Of a stretch of DNA of 64,000 nucleotides, positions 38,723 through 49,200 are shown one piece after another. The stretch is from Tritrichomonas musculus (lineage: Eukaryota; Parabasalia; Tritrichomonadida; Tritrichomonadidae), in the NCBI GenBank assembly GCA_039105265.1, contig JAPFFF010000004.1, forward strand, positions 3,100,001-3,164,000, read 5' to 3'. Position 1 is the first letter of the stretch, and each line of letters opens with the position of its first letter. Both the position numbers and the translations under genes were made by a program. The notes under the pieces were generated by a model, which did no database searches, had not been told where the DNA came from, and was given only the letters and a program-made list of their open reading frames with translations.

Positions 38723-41569
38723 TTATAGGTTGTCCATTTCATCGAGAAAGTTTTCTATATCACTTCCTAGGTCATCGTCATTATTATCATCAGGCTTCTT
38801 ATCTACGCTTTCACTTTTATTTGCTTTTGGTTCAGTTTGATCAATGGTATCATTTAAAAGATCATCAATTAAATTGTCTTCCAATTTTGGAGAATCTTGG
38901 TTCAACTCAGTTGGAACGATGTCATCAACATCATGATCAATATTGGGAGTAGTATTGATTTCATCTAAATTATCTGTACTTTGATTGTTATTTTGAGGCT
39001 CTACAAAAAGAGAAGCCGCATTTTCGTTTTCCTTTTTGCTTTCATTTAAACTTTCAATTTGTGGCTGAGCTGGAGCCGAATCAAAGTATTGCTGGAATTT
39101 TTCAGGATATTCACTCGGTAGTGCAATTGTTTGGGCAGTTCGAGTTTCTCCTTTTTCAATGAGAAGCTCTTTCCATTTAGTAGCGCATTCCTCAAGCATT
39201 TTTGGACAGTAAGTCCTTGCCATTAGACTAGCCTCAGGATATCTTCTTTTCTCTATAAGAAGTTTGATGCATCTCTCGTAATTGCCGCAAGCAAAAGCAG
39301 CCGCAAATGTCACGTTGCTTGATGATTCAAGATCAGCATTTGAATTTTGTTTTGAATTTGCATTAGAATCAGAATCTTGTGAAATCAAAAGCTCGTTCAT
39401 TTGTTGTCTCTTTCCTTCGCAACTAGCAAGAAGAAGAAGGCCAGCATCGTTGCCACTTTTAATGAGGCATTCTCTGAGGAGGCCAAATTCGCCAGATTTC
39501 ATCGCAACTGCTGACAAATGTGCATACTGACTATAACTATTCGTTTTTCTAGCAATTTCAACAGCTGTTTTTGTATCAGATAATTTCATTGCAAGAACAA
39601 ACTTTTTGTCATCGTTGTCACAGAGTTCCATCGCTTCTTTGTAGAGTCTAAGACTCTCCAGTAGAGTACACATCTTCGGTTTCCATTCTTCAGGAACATC
39701 AGATAAATCAATTTCTGAATCATTTGCTCCTTCTTCCTCTTCAAGATGTGCATTCCGTATTTCTGCAATGTTAGTTACATTTGCAATGAAGTCAATAATC
39801 GAAAGCGGAATACTGTATGACACAAAGTTGTAGTCTTTATCGCATAAGAAAATACGCTCCGTCTTTGCAACATAGCCAACAAGAGTCATGTTCTTGTCAG
39901 TATGAGCAATTACTTCTGCTTGACCACTAGTGGTCATCATGTAAACTGTATTTGTATGATCGTTAAAGAAAAAGACATCGTTGTACCAAAAACCTTTTTT
40001 AACTTTGAAATCTGACTCAGAAATCATTGTAAATGATGTTTCTGAACCAACTTGAGGATCATAATCGCTAGCTGTTGAGAAATTTTCATCGTATTGTAGG
40101 ATATAGAGAGAATCTGAGGTTGCTATAGATACAAATGTATCATTTTGAGACCACCAAACGCCATTAGGCTTGACGTCGATTTGACGGACAAGTTGTGGAT
40201 TTGTATCACCAGAAGAATTCCAAGTATAGAAAGTAATTGAATCATAGCTCGAAATACCAATCAAAGTTCCACCAAAAATTTTACTGACATCAAATGATGT
40301 TTCCAATTCGGTTGGATTAGATGAAAAATCATAATGTATTTCAACTTTTCCAGAGGCAAGGAGGACTGCATAGCAATCGCTATTACTCCATACAAATTGT
40401 TTTCCTGGTCCAAATGACTTAGCACGCCAAGCAAGTGAAGAATAAATAGAATATTCATTTTCCCCGCATAAGGCAACATACCTGCTTTTGCCGAATTGAA
40501 TGGATGAAGGATAAATCTCAGAAGTCGAAACATCCTTAACAGTCATATCAACAATCTGTCCTTCACCAGGATATGTTGATTTAGAAAGTTGAGATGATTG
40601 AATTTCATTGTTTTTGGCCCAAAATGTCTGTCCATTTGAGTCCATTGTAATAATCACTGACGGATCGCCGCCAATTTTGAGAACCACAAGACCTTCATCA
40701 TATCCTACAGCAACAAGATTGTCTTTAACATCGATTGCCCAGCCTCTCTTTTTTTGATAATCAAGAGCTGTTTCTGTTTCATGCGTTAATGTATTCCAAA
40801 CCAAAAACATATTATCTTCAGCAGTTGAAAATAAAAGCGGGAAAGTTGGATGAAAATGAAGCGCAGTGACATTTTCTCGATGACCTGATAAAGTTACAAC
40901 GCAGGATTTTGTTTGGTAGTCCCAAATAATTATTGTGTAATCATCAGATCCTGAAGCAATAAAAGGGCGATCATTTCCAGGGAAGAATTCAATACAATTT
41001 ACTCCTCCTTTATGTCCCGAAAGCGTAAAACGTCTTGTTGATGTAGTGAGACCCCAAAAGTTGATTTTTTGATCTAATGACGCTGTGGCAAAAGTTGAAG
41101 GATCCTTTGGATTGATTTTAACATCCATTACAAAGTGGTCATGCCCTTCAAAAGTTCGTTCAAGCGATATTTCATTGTTTTTGTTGATGCGGAATAATTT
41201 GATACGACTGTCATCAGAACAACTCAGAAACAATGGTTGCGTTGGATGAACAGCAATTTGTCTAATAAAGTCATTATGAGCTTCTGGTATAGAAGTAACA
41301 AGAGCGCCTGTATTATAATCATAACAATAAATTGTTAAATTGTCGCCTGCAGCAATTAGCCAATGAAAGCTTGGCATAAAGCGAACACATCGAACGGGCT
41401 TATTAGCTTCAACACGAATTGTTTTGAGAATTGACATATCATTTGTATTAAAGATCTGAATTGTACCATTATAAAGAGCGATAGCAAGAATTGGTTCGGT
41501 AGGATGATATTCCACTGATTTAACTCGATCAGAAACGGTTGAATATAGTTTTTTGATATGCCTAAACAT
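38723..41569 (-). CDS. COPB2: Coatomer subunit beta'-COP
   Basis: The 948-aa protein has an N-terminal WD40 propeller (residues 1-300) with the beta'-COP order and wording: KPVRCVRFMPSFHWLIAAGD, then EAHNDFIRQIAVHPTQP, FEGHDHFVMDVKINPKDPST, LSGHKGGVNCIEFFPGNDRP and SGHRENVTALHFHPTFPLLF. The second propeller-like coatomer region follows (about 300-600; VAVGYDEGLVVLKIGGDPSV and MDSNGQTFWAKNNEIQ are strongly conserved). Next come the helical solenoid (about 640-800) and an acidic disordered tail ending NFLDEMDNL. Human beta'-COP has 906 aa, so the length fits. It forms the COPI coat with the other coatomer subunits and binds dilysine cargo in Golgi-to-ER traffic. It should be essential and single-copy. 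Confidence 0.95.
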   Translation of the reverse strand: MFRHIKKLYSTVSDRVKSVEYHPTEPILAIALYNGTIQIFNTNDMSILKTIRVEANKPVRCVRFMPSFHWLIAAGDNLTIYCYDYNTGALVTSIPEAHNDFIRQIAVHPTQPLFLSCSDDSRIKLFRINKNNEISLERTFEGHDHFVMDVKINPKDPSTFATASLDQKINFWGLTTSTRRFTLSGHKGGVNCIEFFPGNDRPFIASGSDDYTIIIWDYQTKSCVVTLSGHRENVTALHFHPTFPLLFSTAEDNMFLVWNTLTHETETALDYQKKRGWAIDVKDNLVAVGYDEGLVVLKIGGDPSVIITMDSNGQTFWAKNNEIQSSQLSKSTYPGEGQIVDMTVKDVSTSEIYPSSIQFGKSRYVALCGENEYSIYSSLAWRAKSFGPGKQFVWSNSDCYAVLLASGKVEIHYDFSSNPTELETSFDVSKIFGGTLIGISSYDSITFYTWNSSGDTNPQLVRQIDVKPNGVWWSQNDTFVSIATSDSLYILQYDENFSTASDYDPQVGSETSFTMISESDFKVKKGFWYNDVFFFNDHTNTVYMMTTSGQAEVIAHTDKNMTLVGYVAKTERIFLCDKDYNFVSYSIPLSIIDFIANVTNIAEIRNAHLEEEEGANDSEIDLSDVPEEWKPKMCTLLESLRLYKEAMELCDNDDKKFVLAMKLSDTKTAVEIARKTNSYSQYAHLSAVAMKSGEFGLLRECLIKSGNDAGLLLLASCEGKRQQMNELLISQDSDSNANSKQNSNADLESSSNVTFAAAFACGNYERCIKLLIEKRRYPEASLMARTYCPKMLEECATKWKELLIEKGETRTAQTIALPSEYPEKFQQYFDSAPAQPQIESLNESKKENENAASLFVEPQNNNQSTDNLDEINTTPNIDHDVDDIVPTELNQDSPKLEDNLIDDLLNDTIDQTEPKANKSESVDKKPDDNNDDDLGSDIENFLDEMDNL

Positions 41570-41583
41570 TTATTATTTTATTC

Positions 41584-41595
41584 GGTCATATGACC
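41584..41595. promoter_or_regulatory. Palindrome GGTCATATGACC upstream of beta'-COP
   Basis: A perfect 12-bp palindrome lies 15 nt before the beta'-COP start codon, between the gene and the adjacent Mutator-like element. The position suits a core-promoter or factor-binding site. The assignment is inference. Confidence 0.3.
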
Positions 41596-41844
41596 AAAAA
41601 ACTTTTGATTTGTAAAAAAGGGGAATGGTTTGTTCCTACATCACTTTTTCTGAGTTAAACTTTTTGAGAGCAATTCTGATGAAATTTTTCAGCTTTCTCA
41701 ATATTATAGGGGGAAAAAAAAAAGCACTATGTTTTTAGAGAGTTTCGAGAATATAGAAATTTTGCTACTAACAGGTATTGCAGTGCTCCAAATGTTTCCG
41801 TATTCACAGATACGACAGTCACAAGTTTACTTATACAAACCTCA

Positions 41845-42015
41845 GCGAATTGTTTCCTCTAATGTTTTCCTTATTTGCAGATATTACAGCAATTCAGTTT
41901 ATTTCGATTATCTTAGCGAATTGTTTCCTCTAATGTTTTCCTTATTTGCAGATATTACAGCTATTCCGTTTATTTACACTAACATAAGCGAATTAGTTCC
42001 TCTAATATTTTCCTT
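41845..42015. repeat. 71-bp tandem units in the left terminal arm
   Basis: Units begin GCGAATTGTTTCCTCTAATG at 41845 and 41916, with a degenerate third at 41988. The inverted copies at 42884-43015 match unit by unit. Tandem subterminal units are known from foldback and some Mutator-like elements. Confidence 0.8.
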
Positions 42016-42245
42016 AAAGATCATTGAAAAAATATTATAGAAGATCAGCAAACAGACTAGATTGAAGAGCAACTGATGATCAGCAATCAGCCGACATTGA
42101 AGAGAGACTGATGATCATTTTTTTGAAAGAAAATCGTTATGCTTTAATGACAAGTAATTTGTTAAATGTCATTATTATAAATTTATGTTTATAATTTTTT
42201 CAATTTAAACGTATAATTAATACGTTTAGTAAATCATTTTAATTG

Positions 42246-42452
42246 ATGTCTTCTACAGCTTCTAATGGAATCGTTTCTTTGAAAAAAGGGCTTGAGTCGT
42301 ATCTCCAATATGTTCATGGTCATGGAATAGAGCCCCCTTCTCCACGTAACAACAATGAACCACGGATCAATGAATTTTTGCGCCAAGTTGATTATCTTAC
42401 TCGTATTCTGCGCCGATGTTTAGAAGAACTTGAATCATTAGGTTATTCTTGA
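42246..42452 (+). CDS. Small protein inside the Mutator-like element
   Basis: From the ATG at 42246 the frame codes 68 aa, beginning MSSTASNGIVSLKKGLESYL and ending LRRCLEELESLGYS. Composition is gene-like: helical, with a Pro/Asn middle (GIEPPSPRNNNEPR) and a C-terminal amphipathic helix. G+C is higher than in the surrounding spacer. I recognise no domain. It may be an accessory protein or a leftover piece of the parent transposon's gene. Confidence 0.5.
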   Translation: MSSTASNGIVSLKKGLESYLQYVHGHGIEPPSPRNNNEPRINEFLRQVDYLTRILRRCLEELESLGYS

Positions 42453-42509
42453 ATAAACAATTACTTTTATTGATTTTTTAAAAATAAAAGACGCTTAAAA
42501 AATAATTAA

Positions 42510-42761
42510 AATGATTTAAGCCACGAATGTCGTCATTATGATATCCCATTGAGAGCATTCCAAGGAGAGTGGAACAAAGCTACTACAATGTAATATGCTC
42601 TAGAAGCACTGCAACAATGGATCGCATTTGGTGAGGAGGTACAACCAATCGGTACTTTTTCTAATTCTGATGACGACAAAGAAGAACCGAAACCTGAACA
42701 TTTGGATTCAAAAAAGAATTTCTTCTCAATTTCTTCGGAATCAGAAGAATCTAATAATTAA
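42510..42761 (+). pseudogene. Broken coding frame inside the Mutator-like element
   Basis: One frame reads DLSHECRHYDIPLRAFQGEW then NKATTM, meets a TAA at 42591-42593, and continues in the same frame as YALEALQQWIAFGEEVQPIG to an acidic, Ser-rich end (stop at 42759-42761). The continuity across one stop shows a coding segment that was recently inactivated. It has no ATG near the front and would have been the downstream part of a longer protein, perhaps the same one as the 42246 frame. Family unknown. Confidence 0.5.
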
Positions 42762-43487
42762 TCTAATTAATAAAAGATTAATTTATTATTTTATTATTAT
42801 TATTATTATTTTTTTACTTTTAAAATTTTAAATTTCATAGGGGTAATTTAAAATTTTGAAAAATTATCTTTTTATTAATAACAGAATTGCTGTAATATCT
42901 GCAAATAAGGAAAACATTAGAGGAAACAATTCGCTAAGATAATCGAAATAAACTGAATTGCTGTAATATCTGCAAATAAGGAAAACATTAGAGGAAACAA
43001 TTCGCTGAGGTTTGTGTAAGTAAACTTGTGACTGTCATATCTGTGAATACGGAAACATTTGGAGCACTGCAATACCTGTTAGTAGCAAAATTTCTATATT
43101 CTCGAAACTCTCTAAAAACATAGTGCTTTTTTTTTCCCCCCTATAATATTGAAAAAGCTGAAAAATTTCATCAGAATTGTTCTCAAAAAGTTTAACTCAG
43201 AAAAAGTGATGTAGGAACAAACCATTGCCCTTTAAAAAAGCTGTTTTGGTGCTTGAAAAATTTATTTGTGAATTTGGTAATATAATATAATAAAGCATCG
43301 TGCTAATACAGATCTTTAACATTTAATAAACTCAGTTTTAACTTTATTCACAATTGGATATACAATTTAGATTGATGGTTCTTGTTGCCATACCTTAAAT
43401 ATATTTCTATCCAAATAAGCTGTATTATGTAGACAATGATCTTTTCAAATTAAAAATAAACGTAATTATTAAAATGTAACCATAAAT

Positions 43488-43496
43488 TCATTTATG
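43488..43496 (+). promoter_or_regulatory. Initiator-like element directly before an ATG
   Basis: TCATTTATG puts a TCATTT word 6 nt before the start codon of the 840-aa protein, as expected for trichomonad initiators with extremely short leaders. Confidence 0.35.
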
Positions 43497-46016
43497 GAAT
43501 TAAAGATATCTTCATGCGTCGAAAAAATTTTATCATCTTTTCGTTTACTTGAATATAGTGTTGTTGATTCAAATTTTCAGGAACTAGAAGAAACTTTGAA
43601 AGGGAATCCTCTTGATCAAAAATATACTGATAAAATCTCTGCACTCGTTCTTCCTATTTTTTACCCAGGCGATTACAGTAATTTTCGTTTAAAATTTTCA
43701 ATTCAATGCATGGCATGCTCACACTTGCTAAAATTATCACCTGACTTACAACTTGACATTTTGGTTTCTATCATGGACATTTTTCATCAATATCCGCATA
43801 TTTTCATTGGTAAAACATCAATAAAAAATGTACTTAAAGATTTTTTTTTTTATGTAAAAGATCCTTGGGATATATTCAATAAGGCTTCACAAGGCCGATC
43901 AAATGACTTTAATTGGTGCTTTTTCATATTTTGCTTTGATAATATTGAACAGTCTCGTCAAATCCCCAATTGGGATCTTGTTCTTCAACTAATTTCCGAT
44001 CCAAATTTATATTCTTCAAGAAAAATTGATGAAATCCTGACTTTTTTAGAGCAGGCATATTATAATTGGGGAGCAAATCCATCTTTATCACCAATATTAA
44101 CAGAACATTCTTTACGTTTTACATTAGCAGAAGCTGATATTCCACCTTTTTTGTATACTTCTAATTCAGATGCATGCACAATTGAAGAAAAAACGATCAA
44201 AGTAATATCTCTTCATCTTTCAGGATCAACACCAATAACAGCTCGATCTTTATCACTCATTTCAAGGCAAGACGGCCACTTTATGTCACCCATATATCAA
44301 GTTTCGCTATTTTTGGCAATCTTACGAACAATTCCTTCAAATTTTAAAAATACTCTAGCTCAAAGAATAAAATTGTTTATTAAAAAAACAGAGTTCACAG
44401 AGAAGGTTTGTGCACATATTGTTGCTACATCTTCTCTATGCCAAATCAACGATTTTTCAATTATTGAAACATTTTCGGATGCATTTTCAACAAATGAGCA
44501 GAAAAAATCACTGTTTTTTGCTTACTTAGCTGATTGTTCACAATCTCTCGACTTAAATTCAACAGTTCCTCTAATTAACGATGCATTTACATCAATCGCC
44601 TCAAGTGGACCAGCATATGGCGTTTACAAGTTTATTTCTAGTTTATTAAGCAAATGCCGTCTTCATACAGAAATACTCACAGAACAAGATATTGCTAATA
44701 TGAAAAATTATATCAATGTTTTTATTGGTATTGTTGATCAACAGTGCTCATCAAATTGCCAAATTACTCCAGATATCGAAAAAATGGTGAAATTATCTTC
44801 CAAAATAATTGCTAAACTTGGAATAATTTGCAACGAGCCTTTATTACTACCATTAGATCGACCAAACATTTGTCAAACTTATTTTGCATGCGCTGTTTGT
44901 TCTTATTTTCTTTCATATTCGTCAAATATAATTGTTCCTCTAGATTATGCCTTCAATGTTTTTGCTGTTTGTGAATTTTGCAATTTTACCGAATTTTCTC
45001 AAAAAATAAAATCTCATATTTGCCGTCTTTTAAATTCTACTGATTTCCCTCCAGTTGGATTCGAATTTAGTGAAGAGTCTAGCAGAACACTATTAAACTC
45101 ATCATTTAAAGCATTTCGAACGAAATCTTGTCCAACGGATACATTTTATAAAACAATAATTCCATTACTTCCATGCGTTACAAAAATTAATAATTCATAT
45201 TTTATTCGCGAATTTATTAAAAATTTTTGGAATGAAAAAACTGCAAATGATATTCCAATTGAATCAATTTCGTTCCTTTTATCATTGTATGATGGCTATG
45301 ATACTTTTTTCAAACTGTTTGTCATTTTGTTAAAAAATAATTCAGATAAATTATACAATCAAGTTAATAGTATTTTGTCTTCAAATCATCATTTTAGATC
45401 TTGGTTTGTTGAAAAGTTTCTTTCTTCATGCGCTTTTTTCTTTCCAAAAGCTTTTAAAATTGGAAAAAATATATATTTAAAACCAAGTGAATTTAAATCT
45501 TTTTTATATGCCCTCAGAAAAGTGCTTCCCAAAACATCAAATCCATCTGCAGTTAGGGCAGCTGCAATTAAATTTGTTGGCCGTTATTTAGACATGTGTC
45601 CTGTTTTATCAAAATATTGTGTTTCGTCTTCTATAAATTCATTAATAAATAAGAAAGAAATGCCTGAATTTCCAACAGATGAGGAATTAGGCATTCATTT
45701 AAACGAAAATGAAGTTTATTCTACAAATCAAATGACAATTTTAACGAATGAAATGAATAATTATACATATGTTGACAATAGAAATGCATCATCATTAGAA
45801 TTAAATGCTTCATTAAATATATTAACAAAGTCAATAGAAAATAATTCTAACTCTATTACTGATTCAGAACTCGATTCTATTCATAGAACTTTAAGACGAT
45901 CTAATGATCCTCGAATAAGAAAACCATATTTAAAATTTTTATCATCTCTTGGACTTAAAGGAGTTGCTTATGCTTGCCAAATATCTTCAAATGTTCCTAT
46001 AACCCCTTTCTTTTAA
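43494..46016 (+). CDS. Large helical protein of unknown function
   Basis: The 840-aa product starts MELKISSCVEKILSSFRLLE and is alpha-helical throughout. Paired amphipathic helices (for example LRFTLAEADIPPFLYTS and YGVYKFISSLLSKCRLHTEI) look like a HEAT/ARM-type solenoid. It has many Cys and Phe, no signal peptide, no membrane segment and no catalytic motif. The overall look is that of a nuclear or trafficking-complex scaffold such as an Integrator- or adaptor-type subunit, but I could not tie it to one family. It starts about 250 bp beyond the Mutator-like element and has its own initiator-like motif at the ATG. Confidence 0.7.
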   Translation: MELKISSCVEKILSSFRLLEYSVVDSNFQELEETLKGNPLDQKYTDKISALVLPIFYPGDYSNFRLKFSIQCMACSHLLKLSPDLQLDILVSIMDIFHQYPHIFIGKTSIKNVLKDFFFYVKDPWDIFNKASQGRSNDFNWCFFIFCFDNIEQSRQIPNWDLVLQLISDPNLYSSRKIDEILTFLEQAYYNWGANPSLSPILTEHSLRFTLAEADIPPFLYTSNSDACTIEEKTIKVISLHLSGSTPITARSLSLISRQDGHFMSPIYQVSLFLAILRTIPSNFKNTLAQRIKLFIKKTEFTEKVCAHIVATSSLCQINDFSIIETFSDAFSTNEQKKSLFFAYLADCSQSLDLNSTVPLINDAFTSIASSGPAYGVYKFISSLLSKCRLHTEILTEQDIANMKNYINVFIGIVDQQCSSNCQITPDIEKMVKLSSKIIAKLGIICNEPLLLPLDRPNICQTYFACAVCSYFLSYSSNIIVPLDYAFNVFAVCEFCNFTEFSQKIKSHICRLLNSTDFPPVGFEFSEESSRTLLNSSFKAFRTKSCPTDTFYKTIIPLLPCVTKINNSYFIREFIKNFWNEKTANDIPIESISFLLSLYDGYDTFFKLFVILLKNNSDKLYNQVNSILSSNHHFRSWFVEKFLSSCAFFFPKAFKIGKNIYLKPSEFKSFLYALRKVLPKTSNPSAVRAAAIKFVGRYLDMCPVLSKYCVSSSINSLINKKEMPEFPTDEELGIHLNENEVYSTNQMTILTNEMNNYTYVDNRNASSLELNASLNILTKSIENNSNSITDSELDSIHRTLRRSNDPRIRKPYLKFLSSLGLKGVAYACQISSNVPITPFF

Positions 46017-46289
46017 TAATTATCTTATTATTTTATATTTTTTGTTTGCAATATTATTTTATAGAAATTTAAATAAAAATTAAACCTAAATTAACAATAT
46101 TTATCAATACGCATGATATTTTTTTAATACATGAAATATATTGGATTTCAATTCTACAAAAAAAAAATACATAATAATAATCATATAATATCAATTAAAA
46201 AAACACCATTTTTATTTATTTGTTTGTAAGAAAAAAGAATAATAATATAATAAATAAATATTTTAATATAATTAAATGAAATTTTCAAT

Positions 46290-49200
46290 TCAAGCAAATC
46301 TATCAAACAGATCTATAATATCTTGATTCTTTGCCATGCCTTTAGCATTTTGTCCGTCAACAGTTAAAGCATTCACGTCAATTTTTCTTTGTCTTAATAA
46401 TAATTCAACGATAGCCTTTCGACCTTCTATGGCAGCTATCATCAAAGGCGTAAGTCCTCTTGGTGTCTTTATATTCAAATCAATATCTTTTTGCTCCAAC
46501 AACAATTTCACGATTTCGAAGCGATTATGTTTACAAGCCAAAAAGAGGCACGATTTTCCATTTGCTCTAGTATTGATGACACTTAAACCGCCGTGATCCA
46601 ACAGCATCTTAACAAGTTCAACACTAGTGCCTTTACAAGCGTAGTGCAAAGGAGTCATTCCCTTCTGATGGGCTCCTTGTGCCTTAATTTCCAAATTGCA
46701 GGTACTTTGAGCACCACAAAGTGCGCCACGTTTCACTTTCTTTTTATTCTTGGCGGAATCGAATGAAAAGACATCTTTTTCTTCGTCGCTTTTGTCATCA
46801 AGGAGAAGCTTGACGATATCGAGCAACCCTTTTTCACAAGCGAAGCTTATCGGTGTTCTTCCATTCTCGAATTCGCCAGTAGCGACGGCATTTATATCAA
46901 CGTGAGGACAAACTATTTCATTATTTATTAAAATGTTGACGATATCGGCTTGTTTTGCACGTGCTGCAAAATGAAGAGGCGTCATTCCGTTCTTATTTTT
47001 AATGTTCCAATCAATGACATCTGGATGTTTCTTCTCGTAATCAATGAAAAGATCAAGAAGCTCTTTACTTCCATTCTGGCAAATGTAATGCAAAGGCGCC
47101 ATTCCATCAAAGCCATCAACTCCGTTAATATCAAAGATTCCTTCTTCGCTCATTTTCAAGAGACGCTTTGCAATTTCAATGGAGTTCATTTGGCAAGCTG
47201 CATGAAGAAGAGTTCGGTTTTGATTCCTCTTTTTACGCTTGATTTCGTATATTTCTTCACTGGTTAACGTATGTGCTGGACGGTTTGGATCAGGTTCTTC
47301 ATCTTCTGGCTTTTTATGGTTACCGTAATCGTCATAACCGTCGTCATATTCATCGTCATCTTTCGAGACGAAATTAAGATTAATTCCAGGATAATCAAGA
47401 AGCATTAAAACTATATTTTCATTCCAGTTTTTGGCTGCTATGCTTGCTGCTGTGTCTCCATGTTCTGAATATGCGTTTATGTCTAATTTTGGAAACTTGA
47501 GGATCTTTTCAACAACATCCAAAATTTGCCTTGAAATGCAGATATGAAGAGCAGTGAAGCCGATATTAAATCGAGGCTCGTTGTAATAAATATGGAATCT
47601 TTCTACTGTTGGATCTTTTTCTAATATCTTCTGTCTTTCACGACGGAAGAACTCACGTCTCGTCATTCCTTTTGTAGCCAAATTTATGTCAATTCTATCG
47701 TTCAAGGACGATAATTTTGACTTCAAAAATTGCCTAAAAACTTCATTATTAATAACTTTATATTTTTTGTATAAATTCAAAATGTCTTTCAAGTCAACTT
47801 TTGTTAAAATGCTCATAATGGTGATTGAATCAGCTGAGATGCAAGCTTCGTGTAAAGCAGACTTGCCTTTACTATTTAAGACATTCAATTCTGTCTCACT
47901 GTAATTAGCCAAAATACAGACTGATATTGGACTCTGCTTATTAGCAGCAATGTGCAATGGTGTATTATTGTTCTTATCAGAGCAGTGATTTACATTGAAT
48001 TCCAAATTTGGATCTTTTTGTTCATCCTTGTTTTTGAGTAATAAAAGAAGGATCGAATAAGGATCATTATGAAAGGCTGCTTTGTAAATGATTTCATCAC
48101 GATTTTCATCACTGAATTTAATCATCTTCTTCCTTTGGCATAGAAGTGGCATCACTTCGCTGCTCCAGTTGTCAATTGCAAGATTAATTGGATCTCCAAA
48201 TATTGAATGATAATTCAAAATTGATTGAAGTTCATTATCATCATCTTTGGTCTTGTTGAAGACAAACTCAACCAATTTCTTCGATCTACAAATGATTCCA
48301 AAATGAAGAAGAGAAATTCCGTCTTCATTGGCAACTTTGTAGTTCGCTCCATGATCGAGCATTTTATTAACTGTTCTGATCAATCCATTCGGTATGTTCA
48401 TATGGCATTGGCGAACCTGAATATCATCATCATCATCATTGAAACCACCAAAGTTACTAAAACGACCAAAACGATTAGATAATGGTTGATTATTCATTTT
48501 ATTTGAATCTTCATCTTTAGAAAGCCTTGGATCTTTGTAGTTCAACTCAATTGCACTTGACATTAAAGCAACGAGTGGTGTTGATTTGTTGTCGCTAAGA
48601 GGACCATCAATTAAGATATCTGGCAATTGAAGAAGAATGTTAATGTTGTTATAACATTGACTTTGGCATGCAAAATAAAGAGGCGTTTGGCCATATAAAT
48701 TAGATGCATTATAATCAGCTCCATTATCAAGTAAAATACCAAAAACAGTCTTAGTTTTATATTCATCAATATAATTATAATTATTATCATTATCGTTATC
48801 GTCATTATTAAATGAGTTCTTTTTAGGTATTCTATATAATCTTTCAGGAACGTCATGCTTAGCTGCATAATGAAGTGGAGAGTCTCCATTTTCATTTCTT
48901 ACATTTATATCGAATGACTCTTGATCTGCTTCATTAAGTAAAATTGTTAAGATTTCAGAATCATTACTTCGACATACATAATGTAAAGGTGTATCACCAT
49001 TAACATTCTTACTATTAAGAAGAGATTTTCTTGTTGTCAAGATCATCTTTAATAGTTCAATATTGTGGCTTTGACAAGCAAAATTGAGAATGTTTGTTCC
49101 ATCTTTAGATGTAACATCAGCATCACAACGTTCATCAGATAATAAAAGTTCAACTATTTTTAAATAACCTTTCTTTACAGCAATATGAAGAGGCGTTAAT

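Larger units (their letters stand above)
41611..43239. mobile_element. Mutator-like element with long, internally repeated terminal inverted repeats
   Basis: The element runs 41620-43230 (1611 bp). Its inverted arms are about 350 bp each (41620-41968 and 42884-43230) and nearly identical. The ends are GGGGAATGGTTTGTTCCTAC on the left and the complement of GTAGGAACAAACCATTGCCC on the right. The inner part of each arm holds tandem 71-bp units (starting 41845, 41916 and a worn one at 41988; two on the right at about 42884-43015). Flanking 9-mers TGTAAAAAA (41611-41619) and TTTAAAAAA (43231-43239) agree at 8 of 9. The 915-bp centre has two short frames but no transposase, so the element is non-autonomous. 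Confidence 0.8.

Noticed and set aside
41729..42040. 103-codon frame in the left arm of the Mutator-like element
   Set aside because: It is formed by the 71-bp tandem units (LSELFPLMFSLFADITAIPF repeats) and has no independent support.
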